A model generated the notes under the pieces. The model was not told the origin of the DNA. It saw nothing but the letters and a program-made list of their open reading frames with translations, and did no database searches. A DNA stretch of 64,000 nucleotides from Pedobacter kyonggii (GTDB lineage Bacteria; Bacteroidota; Bacteroidia; Sphingobacteriales; Sphingobacteriaceae): NCBI RefSeq assembly GCF_004310665.1, contig NZ_SIXF01000016.1, positions 1 through 64,000 of the forward strand, in the 5' to 3' direction. The number at the start of each line of letters is the position of its first letter. Positions within the stretch are counted from its first letter, which is position 1. Below are positions 1 to 8,900 of this stretch, piece by piece. The position numbers were made by a program, and so were the translations under genes.

Positions 1-200
1 TTCTTGGGGAGTTTTTTTTTAAGGTCCTCAACGGACTCATCGCTTCTCTGAAGGATCAGTCGCTGGTTGTCATCGATAATCCACTCCACAACCTCGCCCT
101 GCTTGAACTCGATTGCCTGGGCGACAGCTGAGGGGAAATTAACATACCACTGCTCGCTTGTCTTTCTTTTTATAACCTGTACTTTGGTTGGATATCCCAT
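1..200 (-). CDS. AbrB/SpoVT-like DNA-binding protein (cut by window edge)
   Basis: The frame opens with ATG at 200 and stays open for 66 codons to the window edge, so the C-terminus is missing. The product begins MGYPTKVQVIKRK and has a swapped-hairpin AbrB/MazE-like pattern (alternating hydrophobic strands, then a QGEVVEW turn). Proteins of this type bind DNA as small regulators. From memory, close relatives in this phylum often sit beside transposase genes, so this could be the accessory gene of an insertion sequence lying to the left; that is inference. Base composition is clearly richer in G+C than the AT-rich flanks, which fits transfer. An 8-bp inverted repeat at 201-220 directly abuts the start codon and may be its operator or a core promoter. 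Confidence 0.7.
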   Translation of the reverse strand, partial: MGYPTKVQVIKRKTSEQWYVNFPSAVAQAIEFKQGEVVEWIIDDNQRLILQRSDESVEDLKKKLPK

Positions 201-220
201 ATCTAGTTGTATAACTAGAT
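201..220. promoter_or_regulatory. Inverted repeat abutting the AbrB-like start
   Basis: ATCTAGTT and AACTAGAT are separated by four bases, giving a perfect 8-bp inverted repeat immediately before the ATG of the AbrB-like gene. A self-regulating operator or an insertion-sequence feature are both possible; nothing else identifies it. Confidence 0.4.
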
Positions 221-240
221 GTAAAAATCAAAAAAAATAA

Positions 241-275
241 CCGTAAAACCAAATTTACGGCTACTTTTTTTTCTT
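241..275 (-). terminator. Hairpin with T-rich flanks on both strands
   Basis: CCGTAAA and TTTACGG pair around a 6-base loop (241-260), with T-rich tracts on both sides. On the minus strand it lies downstream of the gene ending at 480 and could end that operon; on the plus strand it is also followed by a T run, so it may act in both directions. Confidence 0.5.
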
Positions 276-300
276 GACTAGTAAATAGCCAAACTCAAGG

Positions 301-332
301 AAACCTATCAGGTTTTAAAACCTGATAGGTTT
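301..332. repeat. Perfect 32-bp palindrome
   Basis: The left half AAACCTATCAGGTTTT is followed with no spacer by its exact reverse complement. Similar AACCTATCAGG palindromes are, from memory, dispersed between genes in Bacteroidota. It could form a cruciform or an RNA hairpin. A further repeat-like GC-rich stretch with CCGAT/ATCGG pairing follows at about 378-455, before the gene ending at 480. Confidence 0.7.
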
Positions 333-479
333 AATTTAGATTGGTAGGTTTGCGTTAGGGATTGTAAGGGTTCAGTGCCGATTTTTCATCGGTACCGGAG
401 CGAAGCGAAGCCCTGAAAAGCCCGACCCTTGCGCAGCTTGGGGAACGCCCAATTCAATTAACAGTTAACAATTTACAAT

Positions 480-647
480 TTATTCTTCTTTCGCTTTACC
501 TTTCTTTCTCGATTTTAATGCCTGCGTAAGTAAAAATTCTATCTGTCCGTTCGTACTTCTAAACTCATCGGCAGCCCAGGTTTCTACTTCTTTTAATAAA
601 GCAGGACTAATTCTTAATACAAAAGCTTTTTTATCTTTCTCCGCCAT
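480..647 (-). CDS. Ribbon-helix-helix (Arc-like) DNA-binding protein, 55 aa
   Basis: This is a 55-codon frame from ATG at 647 to TAA at 480. It reads MAEKDKKAFVLRISPALLKE and then VETWAADEFRSTNGQIEFLL, the pattern of an Arc/MetJ ribbon-helix-helix: a short basic strand that contacts DNA followed by two helices. Its start is 2 bp after the stop of the membrane-protein gene upstream, so the two are probably cotranscribed with the SPFH gene (order SPFH, membrane protein, RHH). It may repress its own operon. Function beyond DNA binding is not shown by the sequence. The basic C-terminal tail (SRKKGKAKEE) is typical of such small proteins. Confidence 0.8.
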   Translation of the reverse strand: MAEKDKKAFVLRISPALLKEVETWAADEFRSTNGQIEFLLTQALKSRKKGKAKEE

Positions 648-649
648 TC

Positions 650-1171
650 TTATTGTATTGCTTGTATATTATACCTCGTTTTTAAATTAATAAGGAACAT
701 TTCCAGTTCGGCTATTTTGTTACTGCTAAACAATAACTTTTTGCCATTTTTTAATTCAATCTGTAAACCTTTATCTTTATCGTTTAGGATATAGGCCTTG
801 TCGTTAAATTTAAACCAAAGCCTGCTGCGAACACCAAATCCGCCATAATCTCCTAAAGCATTGTACTTATTGATGTAAACTTTTTCTATGTTGCCCCAAC
901 TCAATAGCTTCAGCTTGGTTTCAAATGGAAAATACTTGTACGAAATGCCTGCTGTGCCGATCTGCAAAGTCATTTTATTTTTTTGAAGCAGATAAATAAT
1001 CGCAAAAGGAAGGAGTACTGCCCAAAATGGTGCAAAATAAGTAGTTTTTAAAGTTTCAAAGCTCATTCCACCTTTATCAAAAAGCACAATACTGATGACT
1101 ATAACAGCATCAATAGCCAATAAAATATAAAGCCACCAAAGTTTTAAGCTTTGCTTTTCCTCAAACTCCAT
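650..1171 (-). CDS. Membrane protein with two TM helices and a possible PH-like domain
   Basis: This is a 173-aa protein. Two hydrophobic helices lie at about residues 11-31 and 46-63. A soluble part follows with strands and the pattern LSWGNIEKVYI, which resembles bacterial PH-like domains; that comparison is by eye. There is no signal peptide cleavage site and no enzyme motif. It lies between the SPFH gene (5 bp away) and the RHH gene (2 bp away), so it most likely belongs to one transcription unit with them. The position beside an SPFH protein suggests a role at membrane microdomains, but that is inference from context only. Confidence 0.7.
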   Translation of the reverse strand: MEFEEKQSLKLWWLYILLAIDAVIVISIVLFDKGGMSFETLKTTYFAPFWAVLLPFAIIYLLQKNKMTLQIGTAGISYKYFPFETKLKLLSWGNIEKVYINKYNALGDYGGFGVRSRLWFKFNDKAYILNDKDKGLQIELKNGKKLLFSSNKIAELEMFLINLKTRYNIQAIQ

Positions 1172-1176
1172 TTTGT

Positions 1177-2034
1177 CTAATTATATAATGTTCCGGTGTT
1201 TACCACGGGCTGTACATGGCGGTCGCCACAAAGCACAACCAGTAAATTGCTTACCATAGCTGCTTTACGCTCTTCATCCAGCTCAACAATTCCTTTTTGC
1301 GATAATTTCTCTAAGGCCATTTCTACCATGCCTACAGCACCTTCAACTATTAATTTACGGGCTGCAATAACTGCAGTGGCCTGTTGGCGCTGTAACATGG
1401 CACTGGCAATTTCTGGTGCATAAGCCAAATGCGATATCCTGGCTTCTAAAACTTCAATGCCTGCCCTCGATAAACGTTCGTTCAGTTCGTTTTCTAAAAG
1501 TTCACTTACCTTATCAGCACCGTCTTTTAAAGTAATGCTGGTTTCTTCCCCTTCAGCATGGTCGTATGGAAAAATGTTAGCCAAATGCCTTACAGCAGCT
1601 TCACTTTGGATGTTTACATATTGCATGTAGTTTTCTACAGAGAAAACGGCTTTGGCAGTTTCGTTTACTTTCCAAACCACCACAGCAGCAATTTCGATCG
1701 GGTTGCCCAGTTTATCGTTAACCTTTAGCTGCTGCCCGTTTAAATTGTTCGCTTTTAATGATAAACGCCTTTTAGCGGTTAAGGGATTTACCCAGAAAAA
1801 TCCATCGGCTTTTACCGTGCCGATATATTTCCCGAAAAGGGTGAGTACCATTGATTGATTGGGGTTGATGATTAAAAAGCCCGGGAATATTAAAAATATA
1901 TCTATTGCCAGTAAAATCCCTCCCCAGAGAAAAATTTCTGAAACAAAACAGAAAATAGAAGCGCCCAGCAATGCGATGCATAGTGCGAATGTTAGATAGC
2001 CAGATGGCGGATTAATAATTTTTTCCTGATACAT
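1177..2034 (-). CDS. SPFH/band 7 domain protein
   Basis: This is a 285-aa protein starting [14 protein letters not shown]. Two hydrophobic helices lie within the first 60 residues, followed by an SPFH/band 7 domain (from about residue 65: [20 protein letters not shown], then the [21 protein letters not shown]-like block and helical [12 protein letters not shown]). Such proteins oligomerise on the inner membrane and scaffold membrane domains or proteases. ATG at 2034 was preferred over an upstream TTG at 2091, because homologues begin shortly before the first helix and the upstream extension is not protein-like. It is first in a three-gene minus-strand operon and divergent from the HD-domain gene at 2153. 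Confidence 0.88.
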   Translation of the reverse strand: MYQEKIINPPSGYLTFALCIALLGASIFCFVSEIFLWGGILLAIDIFLIFPGFLIINPNQSMVLTLFGKYIGTVKADGFFWVNPLTAKRRLSLKANNLNGQQLKVNDKLGNPIEIAAVVVWKVNETAKAVFSVENYMQYVNIQSEAAVRHLANIFPYDHAEGEETSITLKDGADKVSELLENELNERLSRAGIEVLEARISHLAYAPEIASAMLQRQQATAVIAARKLIVEGAVGMVEMALEKLSQKGIVELDEERKAAMVSNLLVVLCGDRHVQPVVNTGTLYN

Positions 2035-2122
2035 AATTGATATTAATTTGATATCATAAAGTAAAATATAAAATCTGGTAATTGCAAACAAAACCTGTAA
2101 AATGTATATTAGATAAAAATGC

Positions 2123-2130
2123 TATTTTTG
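2123..2130 (+). promoter_or_regulatory. Candidate -7 element of the 7TM-HD gene
   Basis: TATTTTTG matches the Bacteroidota consensus TAnnTTTG and lies 22 bp before the proposed start. No good TTG-type -33 element is visible at the expected spacing, so only half of the promoter is supported. Confidence 0.4.
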
Positions 2131-2152
2131 ACAATACAATAATTACATCGTT

Positions 2153-4231
2153 TTGGCCAAAATCAAGAGAAATTCACACAAGATCCTTTACCGGAAGTAT
2201 TCATCAAACCTAAAATATGTGATGATGATATTTACCGTTTTCATTATTACGTTATTCCTGCCCAAACAGCCCCGGTTTAGATATGAGTTTGAAAAAAATG
2301 CAGTATGGAAAAACAAAGACCTGATTTCGCCCTTCAGTTTTGCTATTTTAAAAACCAACCCGCAAGTTAATGCCGATAAAAAGAATGCACTAAAAGATAT
2401 TTTGCCTGTTTACCACTTGGATAGGGGCATTACGGCAAATGCTTTGGAAGAGTTTGCCAACGAGTTTGATGTGAAATGGAAATCTAAGCAACTTAACGAA
2501 AAAGATAAGGGCGTATATAAAAGTGCTTCCTATAAATTGCTGCAGAACATTTACGAGAAAGGGATTATAGGTTTAAATGTGAAACATCAGGCAGGAGGGA
2601 AGAACTATGACTTTTCTTTACTTGAAAACAATGTTGCCCAGGAAAAGAATACACAGGATGTTTTTACCGCAGAATCTGCCCTGAATTTTTTTAAAGATAA
2701 TTTTAAAGCCCCTAATCAGGTAATGGGTGATTTGGTTGCAAACCTTGCAATTGATCACATTACTCCTAACATCGTATTTGATGAACGGCTAACGCAAACC
2801 ATACAGGATAATACGGTTAATAATATCTCTACTACTAAGGGTATGGTACAAAAGGGAGAGCTTATTGTAGCGAAGAATGATGTTATTGATGAAGAAATTT
2901 ATCAGAAACTAGAATCCTATAAAGCAACTTACGATGCACAAAGCAAAACAATTGGTAGCAGGGCATTGGTTTATTTGGGGCAGGTAATATTGGTTGGCTT
3001 TATACTCGCTATTTTAATGTCGTTCCTTTTTCTTTTCCGGAAAGATATTTTTGCCGATAACCGTCAGCTTTCCTTAATCCTGATCGTTACCACGGGGATG
3101 TTACTGGCATTAACCTGGGCCATTAAGATGGAAATCCCTAGTTTGTACTACATTCCGTTTTGTGTGGTGCCCATTATTATTAGGATCCTGTTTGATACCC
3201 GTTTGGCACTTTACCTCCATATGCTGGTAATTTTAATTGCTGGTTTTTTTGTAGCCAATAGCTTCGAGTTTGTGTTTTATCAGGTTACTGCGGGCATGGT
3301 TGCCATATTTAGTATAAAAAACTTTGTTAAGCGCGAAAGATTCCTGGTTTCGGCCTTGTTTATCCTTTTGGCTTATTTGGTTTCTTTTATAGGTATCGCC
3401 CTGCTTCGTGAAGGATCTTTCCGCGAAATAGAATGGATGAATTTTATTCCTTTTGTTTTTAGCGTACTCTTATCTCTTTTAGCTTACCCCTTAATTTATC
3501 TGTTCGAACGTATTTTTGGTATCACATCAGATGTGGCCTTAATTGAGCTCACCAATACCAATAATAAACTGTTAAGGGAGCTTGCCTTTAAAGCGCCTGG
3601 AACGTTTCAGCACTCTTTACAGGTGGCTAACCTTGCAGAGGCCGCGATATTTAAAATAGGGGGCAATTCGGTACTGGTAAGAGCGGGCGCTTTATATCAT
3701 GACATTGGCAAGGTAGATAATCCGCAATATTTTATCGAGAACCAGAATACCGCTGTTAGTCCGCACGATAAACTACCGTATGAACAAAGTGCGCAGATTA
3801 TTATTCAGCATGTGCATAAAGGAATTGAGATTTTAAGAAAGAACCAGATCCCTGAAGCGATTATCGATTTTATCAGAACCCACCATGGGAATACCCGGGT
3901 TGATTATTTTTATCAGTCTTTTTTGAAAAATACGCCTGAAAAATTTGTCGACGAAAACATTTTCCGCTACCCCGGACCAATACCTTTTAGCAAAGAAACG
4001 GGTGTGTTAATGCTCGCCGATTCGGTAGAAGCTGCCTCAAGAAGCCTGAAAAATCCCGATGCTCAGAACATAAATGATATCGTTGAACGGATAATTAACT
4101 ACAAATTGGAGCAAAATCAGTTAGATGACTGCGATTTAACATTAAAAGATATTGAGACTATCAAATTGATATTCAAGACGATGCTTATGAGCATCTATCA
4201 TGTGCGTATAGATTATCAACAAATTTTGTAA
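2153..4231 (+). CDS. 7TM-HD family membrane phosphodiesterase (PgpH/YqfF-like)
   Basis: This 692-aa protein has one N-terminal TM helix, an extracytoplasmic region of about 230 residues, a block of about seven TM helices (roughly residues 270-465) and a cytoplasmic HD domain with HDIGK at about residues 516-520 and HGNTR further on. This matches the 7TMR-HDED/HD architecture; Listeria PgpH of this family hydrolyses the second messenger c-di-AMP. The metal-binding His-Asp pair is intact, so activity is expected. The start is TTG at 2153 (MAKIKRNSHK); no ATG fits nearby. The gene stands alone between a divergent SPFH operon and the tRNA cluster. The exact substrate is inferred from the family. 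Confidence 0.9.
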   Translation: MAKIKRNSHKILYRKYSSNLKYVMMIFTVFIITLFLPKQPRFRYEFEKNAVWKNKDLISPFSFAILKTNPQVNADKKNALKDILPVYHLDRGITANALEEFANEFDVKWKSKQLNEKDKGVYKSASYKLLQNIYEKGIIGLNVKHQAGGKNYDFSLLENNVAQEKNTQDVFTAESALNFFKDNFKAPNQVMGDLVANLAIDHITPNIVFDERLTQTIQDNTVNNISTTKGMVQKGELIVAKNDVIDEEIYQKLESYKATYDAQSKTIGSRALVYLGQVILVGFILAILMSFLFLFRKDIFADNRQLSLILIVTTGMLLALTWAIKMEIPSLYYIPFCVVPIIIRILFDTRLALYLHMLVILIAGFFVANSFEFVFYQVTAGMVAIFSIKNFVKRERFLVSALFILLAYLVSFIGIALLREGSFREIEWMNFIPFVFSVLLSLLAYPLIYLFERIFGITSDVALIELTNTNNKLLRELAFKAPGTFQHSLQVANLAEAAIFKIGGNSVLVRAGALYHDIGKVDNPQYFIENQNTAVSPHDKLPYEQSAQIIIQHVHKGIEILRKNQIPEAIIDFIRTHHGNTRVDYFYQSFLKNTPEKFVDENIFRYPGPIPFSKETGVLMLADSVEAASRSLKNPDAQNINDIVERIINYKLEQNQLDDCDLTLKDIETIKLIFKTMLMSIYHVRIDYQQIL

Positions 4232-4237
4232 TTTTTT

Positions 4238-4267
4238 TTTGTTGGATAACTTGTTTTACTATATTTG
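4238..4267 (+). promoter_or_regulatory. Promoter of the tRNA cluster
   Basis: TTTG at 4238-4241 and TATATTTG at 4260-4267 are separated by 18 bp and closely match the Bacteroidota vegetative promoter (TTTG, about 19 bp, TAnnTTTG). The first tRNA begins 45 bp downstream. Confidence 0.75.
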
Positions 4268-4311
4268 CAGACCTCAAAACAACGCCGATAGGGCAGAAAA
4301 TAGAGGATAAA

Positions 4312-4399
<88 letters not shown>

Positions 4400-4497
4400 A
4401 GAAAATAAAATTTGCAAAAATAAATGGAATTATCAATTTAAAACCGTTTCTTTGCAATCCCTTCGAAAAAGGGAATTAAAAAAGAAGATACCAAGTT

Positions 4498-4571
4498 CGG
4501 GATGTAGCGTAGCCCGGTATCGCGCCTGCTTTGGGAGCAGGAGGTCGTAGGTTCGAATCCTGCCATCCCGA
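4498..4571 (+). tRNA. tRNA-Pro (anticodon TGG), copy 1
   Basis: The 74-nt gene has acceptor arms CGGGATG and CATCCCG, anticodon stem CCTGC/GCAGG with loop TTTGGGA (anticodon TGG), and a normal T arm. Discriminator base is A and CCA is not encoded. Confidence 0.97.
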
Positions 4572-4621
4572 CAAAAAGTTGATCCACTTTTAAAAAAGGA
4601 TTAAAAGATCGATACCAAGTT

Positions 4622-4695
4622 CGGGATGTAGCGTAGCCCGGTATCGCGCCTGCTTTGGGAGCAGGAGGTCGTAGGTTCGAATCCTGCCATCCCGA
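4622..4695 (+). tRNA. tRNA-Pro (anticodon TGG), copy 2
   Basis: The gene is identical in sequence to the copy 124 bp upstream, including the 11 bases before it (GATACCAAGTT), so the pair arose by recent tandem duplication or is kept alike by gene conversion. Confidence 0.97.
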
Positions 4696-4719
4696 CAAAA
4701 ACAGATACAAACTGTATCA

Positions 4720-4762
4720 AAAACCCTCTAAATGGTTCATTTAGGGGGTTTTGTTTTTTTAT
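4720..4762 (+). terminator. Rho-independent terminator of the tRNA cluster
   Basis: AAAACCCTCTAAATG and CATTTAGGGGGTTTT pair across a 3-base loop, followed by G and a run of seven T. Confidence 0.85.
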
Positions 4763-4824
4763 TGGGTTTATAATGGGGTAATGAATATCAACCTTTTTTA
4801 ACCCTAATCTGCACCCAAATTTTC

Positions 4825-4880
4825 TTCTTAACATTGTCTTTTCAACGAAAACTGGGATCAAGCGGAAAAGTTGGGGGGAA
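4825..4880 (-). mobile_element. Relic of an ISAon1-like insertion-sequence end
   Basis: GGGATCAAGCGGAAAAGTTG (4854-4873), followed by a short G run, recurs with one difference at 21883-21905, where it directly follows an ISAon1-like transposase relic. The bases before it (TTAACATTG then TTTT) are also similar in both places. Here no transposase sequence remains to its right; the DUF92 gene begins instead. This suggests that a deletion fused the element's end to that gene. Exact borders are not visible. Confidence 0.6.
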
Positions 4881-4908
4881 TTAAATAATTTCTTTCTTTT
4901 GTAGCATC

Positions 4909-5562
4909 TTGGCAAAAAAACTGACGGTTCTGGCTGCTTTTACTGGCGGGATACTGGCATGTCTTATTTTTACCGCTGCAGGTTATCCAGGGCTAGCGAT
5001 AATGACCATGTTTTTTATCCTCGGTTCTGCTGCCACCTCCTTGGATCGGCACAGAAAGAAGGCTTTTGCCGCCAGAGAGGAAGAAAAAAAAGGCCGTAAT
5101 GCAATGCAGGTGTTGGCTAATGCTGGGGCTGCGGCCATTGCAGGTATAGTGACCCTATTTTATCCCCAGCTAGCTTATTTGATGCTTCCCGCAATGGCGG
5201 CAGCCTTTGCCTCGGCTACAGCGGATACCCTATCCTCCGAGCTGGGGATGGTTTATGGAAGACGGTTTTTTAATATTATTTCCTTTAATCCCGACCGCTG
5301 TGGAATGGATGGAGTGGTCAGCCTGGAAGGAACGCTGACCGGTATCGTGGGTAGCTGTATTATTGCTAGCATTTATGCGCTGGGATGGGGATGGAACATC
5401 AGCTTTTTCTTCATTGTTCTTGCAGGTACGGTGGGTAACCTTACCGATTCCATACTTGGGGCTGTACTGGAGCGGAAGGGGATGATCGGGAATGATGTAG
5501 TCAATTTTTTGAATACGTTGACAGCAGCGATTGTGATTGTGTTGTTGGAGCTTTTTCTTTAG
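4909..5562 (+). CDS. DUF92 (TIGR00297-like) membrane protein, N-terminally truncated
   Basis: The 217-aa protein has about six TM helices. The DUF92 signature is visible: ATADTLSSELGMVYGRR near residues 103-120 and GVVSLEGTLTG near 145. DUF92 relates to plant VTE6 phytyl-phosphate kinase, but the bacterial role is unsettled. Full-length relatives carry roughly 30-40 more N-terminal residues with another TM helix before the KKLT segment that opens this protein. Here the frame is closed by TAA at 4882, and the only start is a TTG at 4909. The IS relic at 4854-4878 lies just upstream, so the 5' end was probably lost by IS-linked deletion. The gene may be a non-functional remnant, although the remaining frame is intact. 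Confidence 0.75.
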   Translation: MAKKLTVLAAFTGGILACLIFTAAGYPGLAIMTMFFILGSAATSLDRHRKKAFAAREEEKKGRNAMQVLANAGAAAIAGIVTLFYPQLAYLMLPAMAAAFASATADTLSSELGMVYGRRFFNIISFNPDRCGMDGVVSLEGTLTGIVGSCIIASIYALGWGWNISFFFIVLAGTVGNLTDSILGAVLERKGMIGNDVVNFLNTLTAAIVIVLLELFL

Positions 5563-5987
5563 GCTGTGATTTATTTATTTCCAATATACCCCAGCCTTAT
5601 ATTGGTCAGGAATTTTGAAGGTTTTAATTTGTTCAATTTTTTTGGCGTGGGGCAATGTCATTAAGTTAAGCCATTCGGCACAAGCAAAAATAATCTAACG
5701 ACAGATAGAAAGGATGCACACAGATATGAAAATCCGTGTTTATATTGGTGCATCTGTGGTTAAAAGCTTTTAACCTAACAACATTGACCATGGGGCTGGC
5801 ACGTGCCACTTACTGGATTAAGGTCATCAGCCAGTTTTTTCTCGTCCGCCTTCCATGTTGCCTTGAGGGGCCATCACTATTTTCGTAACAGATCTGTTAG
5901 CGGTTTCCCTGCACTATGGAGGATGGTATGTAAAGGGTAATCTTCTGCGTGCTATTGGCTATTCATCAGCTATTAGCGCAACAGTGG
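5563..5987. other. Intergenic region with a decayed-looking open frame
   Basis: There is no clear gene. Around 5712-5770 is a repeat-like segment where CACAGAT and ATCTGTGG pair imperfectly. From 5867 to 6001 (+) an open stretch without a start codon reads as a hydrophobic C-terminus ending ...YSSAISATVAILM and overlaps the end of the GH127-type gene by 14 bp. It may be the tail of a lost membrane-protein gene. Confidence 0.4.
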
Positions 5988-8900
5988 CTATTTTAATGTA
6001 ACATCCAGGTAAACAGAATTACGACCGTATGTATCGTAGAATGGTTTAAAAACCACATCATCAATGGTGAACTGTAATTGATGCGGATCACCCTTGATTG
6101 ATTTGCCAATATCTTTTGCATCCAAGGTTACTTTACGCCAATCTTTTCTGGCTTCTGGTTCCTGCGCTGCCAGCAATATTGGTCCGTAAAATAGACTCGC
6201 TATATTCTGCTGATCCATAACCGGATCCAGGTGGAATTGGAATGACATCTTTAAATCTACAATATCGCCATTTTTCCAGGTACGGCTTATCTTTAGGTAA
6301 CTACCTGGCTCAGCCTGAAACTTTTGTTCTTTCCCGTTGATCTTTAAAAAGAATCCTTTGGTGGCCCAGCCTGGCACACGCACATTGAGATCAAATTTTC
6401 CGCTGCCCTTAATAGTCAAACGGGTGTGGTCTTCTTTTGGGAAATTTGTTGTCTGTTCTACTGTTATTTGGCGTTCTGTCCATTTTAGTGTTGATGGAAT
6501 GTACAGGTTTACATAAAGCGCCTGGTTATCTTTACTTTTAAAGTAGATTGAATTTTGTAGTTTGGTGCTGCTCTCTATTGCAGTGCCGTTACAGCAGGTA
6601 AAGCCCGTCATATCCGCATTGCCAAATTGTTTAACAGATCCAGGTCTGAGTGGTACATGATAGGTATTGGCAGGACTGTTCTCAGCAACAGATGCCAGGA
6701 TATGATTGTACAGGCCACGCTCATAATAATCCATCAGCTCTGCCCGCTGATCGAAGAGAAACAGGTCTCCGGTCAGTTTTAGCATATTGTAGGTAGCGCA
6801 GGTTTCATTCTGGCCTCCTTCAGAGAAGCCGTTTTCATACAAGGTAGCTGGCTGGGCAATAAAACACTCCGCATTGGCAGGATTACGTGCACCTGCAACT
6901 CCTCCGATACTGTACATGTAATCGTCTACCATTTTGTGCCAAAAGTTATCTGCTATATTATAATATTCAGGTTTATTGGATACCCGGTACATTTCGATAC
7001 TCCCTACAATTTGGGGTATGTGCTGATTGGCATGCAGTCCACGAAAAATATCTACGTTTTTGGCCAGTCCATGCGAATGCGCTGTATCGCCAAAGAAAAC
7101 CTTTATATTATCAAACAATTGTGCTGTTTTCAGGTATTTCGGATCATTTGTAATCTTGTATAAACGGGCCATTACATCATTCATGCCACCGTACTCGCCG
7201 GCGATGTAAGTGTTCCACATCTTGATAAGCGTTTCCTGTGGCAGCTGGTTTAAGCGGGTATACACCCAGTCACTCATGTCAGTAGCTATTTTAAGTGATT
7301 TTTTATTGCCACTTACCTCATATACATCTATTAAGCCAGCCAAAATTTTATGCAAGGTATAATATGGCGCCCAAACCTGGTTCTTCTGTCCTCCGTACTT
7401 AGCTCCGTTTTCTAACATGATAAACTGATCGGGAGGGTAAGCGCTGATGAATCCTTTTCCCCAGTTCCAATAATCGGTACGGATGCCCGATGCACTAAGA
7501 TCAGAATCATAATCTGATTTGCCCGGGCCATGCGGCACAGCGCTCGGATCAGATACAGCGGTAGAGCCTGAATTTTTAGGTTTCCCCGATAATTGTGATA
7601 GTTCATAGAGCGTATTAATCATATACTCCATTTTTTTTGAGAAATTGGCCTGAAGCACCTTGTTGTACCCGGTACCGGCATAGGCCTGGGCAATTGCAGA
7701 AAGGTAGTGGCCTGTGGCATGCCCCCTTAATTTGGTATCTTCACTGTCCCATACCCCCAAAGGTTTTGCTCCTTCGGGTTGTTGCTGGCCAAAAGCTTGT
7801 CGGAACATATAGAGGAACGAGTTAGGGTCCGTTTTAGCTAATGTTTTGATGAATTTATCGCGGTTTTCGATAAATTTGGTTGCATGGCCATGAATGTCCG
7901 TCTGCAGAGAAACCTTGTTTAAAGCAAACGACTCTAGCTTTAGGGCTGGTGTGGCTGATTTTTTAAGTGCTTTTACGGTTACAAATGCCTTAGGTTGAAA
8001 AACCGTTCCTGCAACACGCCCGGTAACGGTGTAACTTCCGGGTTTCAAAACCCCGCTATTATCAGTCGGAGAAGGCCACAGCACACGTACTTTTGGGCCT
8101 TTCATCTTATTCTTGTAGGTACCCGGCACATAAGTGGGTAATCGTGGTAAATTTCCTACTTCCGTTTCCACCTGAATATCTGATACATTGGCTAAGTAAG
8201 CATTGTAAAGCTGTGGCGTGCCTGAAGAAAACTTTGGAAGATTATCTTCACGTTTACCTACATTTACTGTGCTTTCCTGAGTACCTCTTTGTGCATTGCG
8301 ATAAATTCCGGCAATCTGCCCCGCACTTAACGGAACCCGATAAATACGGAAATCATGTATCATGGCATTCAGATAGGGATCCCCAGGTACTAGCGATTTC
8401 CCGATATACAACAGGTTTTTTGCCACTGATTGCTGTTCGAATACCGTTGTTAACTCCAGTGGGATATGCTTAGCTTCGGCCACAGGCTTGCTATCTACAT
8501 AGGTCACCATAGATTTTGATGGAATATCTATTACAATGGTAATATAGACCCATTTATTCAGTTCTAAAGCTGGCGAAACCGCTCCGTTTTTATTGTTTTC
8601 GTTTGCCGTGATCAATGTTTGGAAACCTTCCTGATCATTTGTTCCAACAGGGGCCGCAAAAAAATGTTTGGTTCCGTCCTTCCCGAAATCAAAAAAACGC
8701 TGGCCGGGCTGCTTCGAACGGAGGTATATCCATCCTGATATGCTCAGTGATTCTATATCCGTTAATGCTTCTCCTGGAATAGTAACAAAGGAATTATTAT
8801 CGCCAGAGAGCGACAAAACCTTTCCAAATCGGCTGTCGTTAATAAATTTGACCCCGTCGCCCTGAAATTTTGCGTGAAAATTATTACGTGACCAGTCTTT

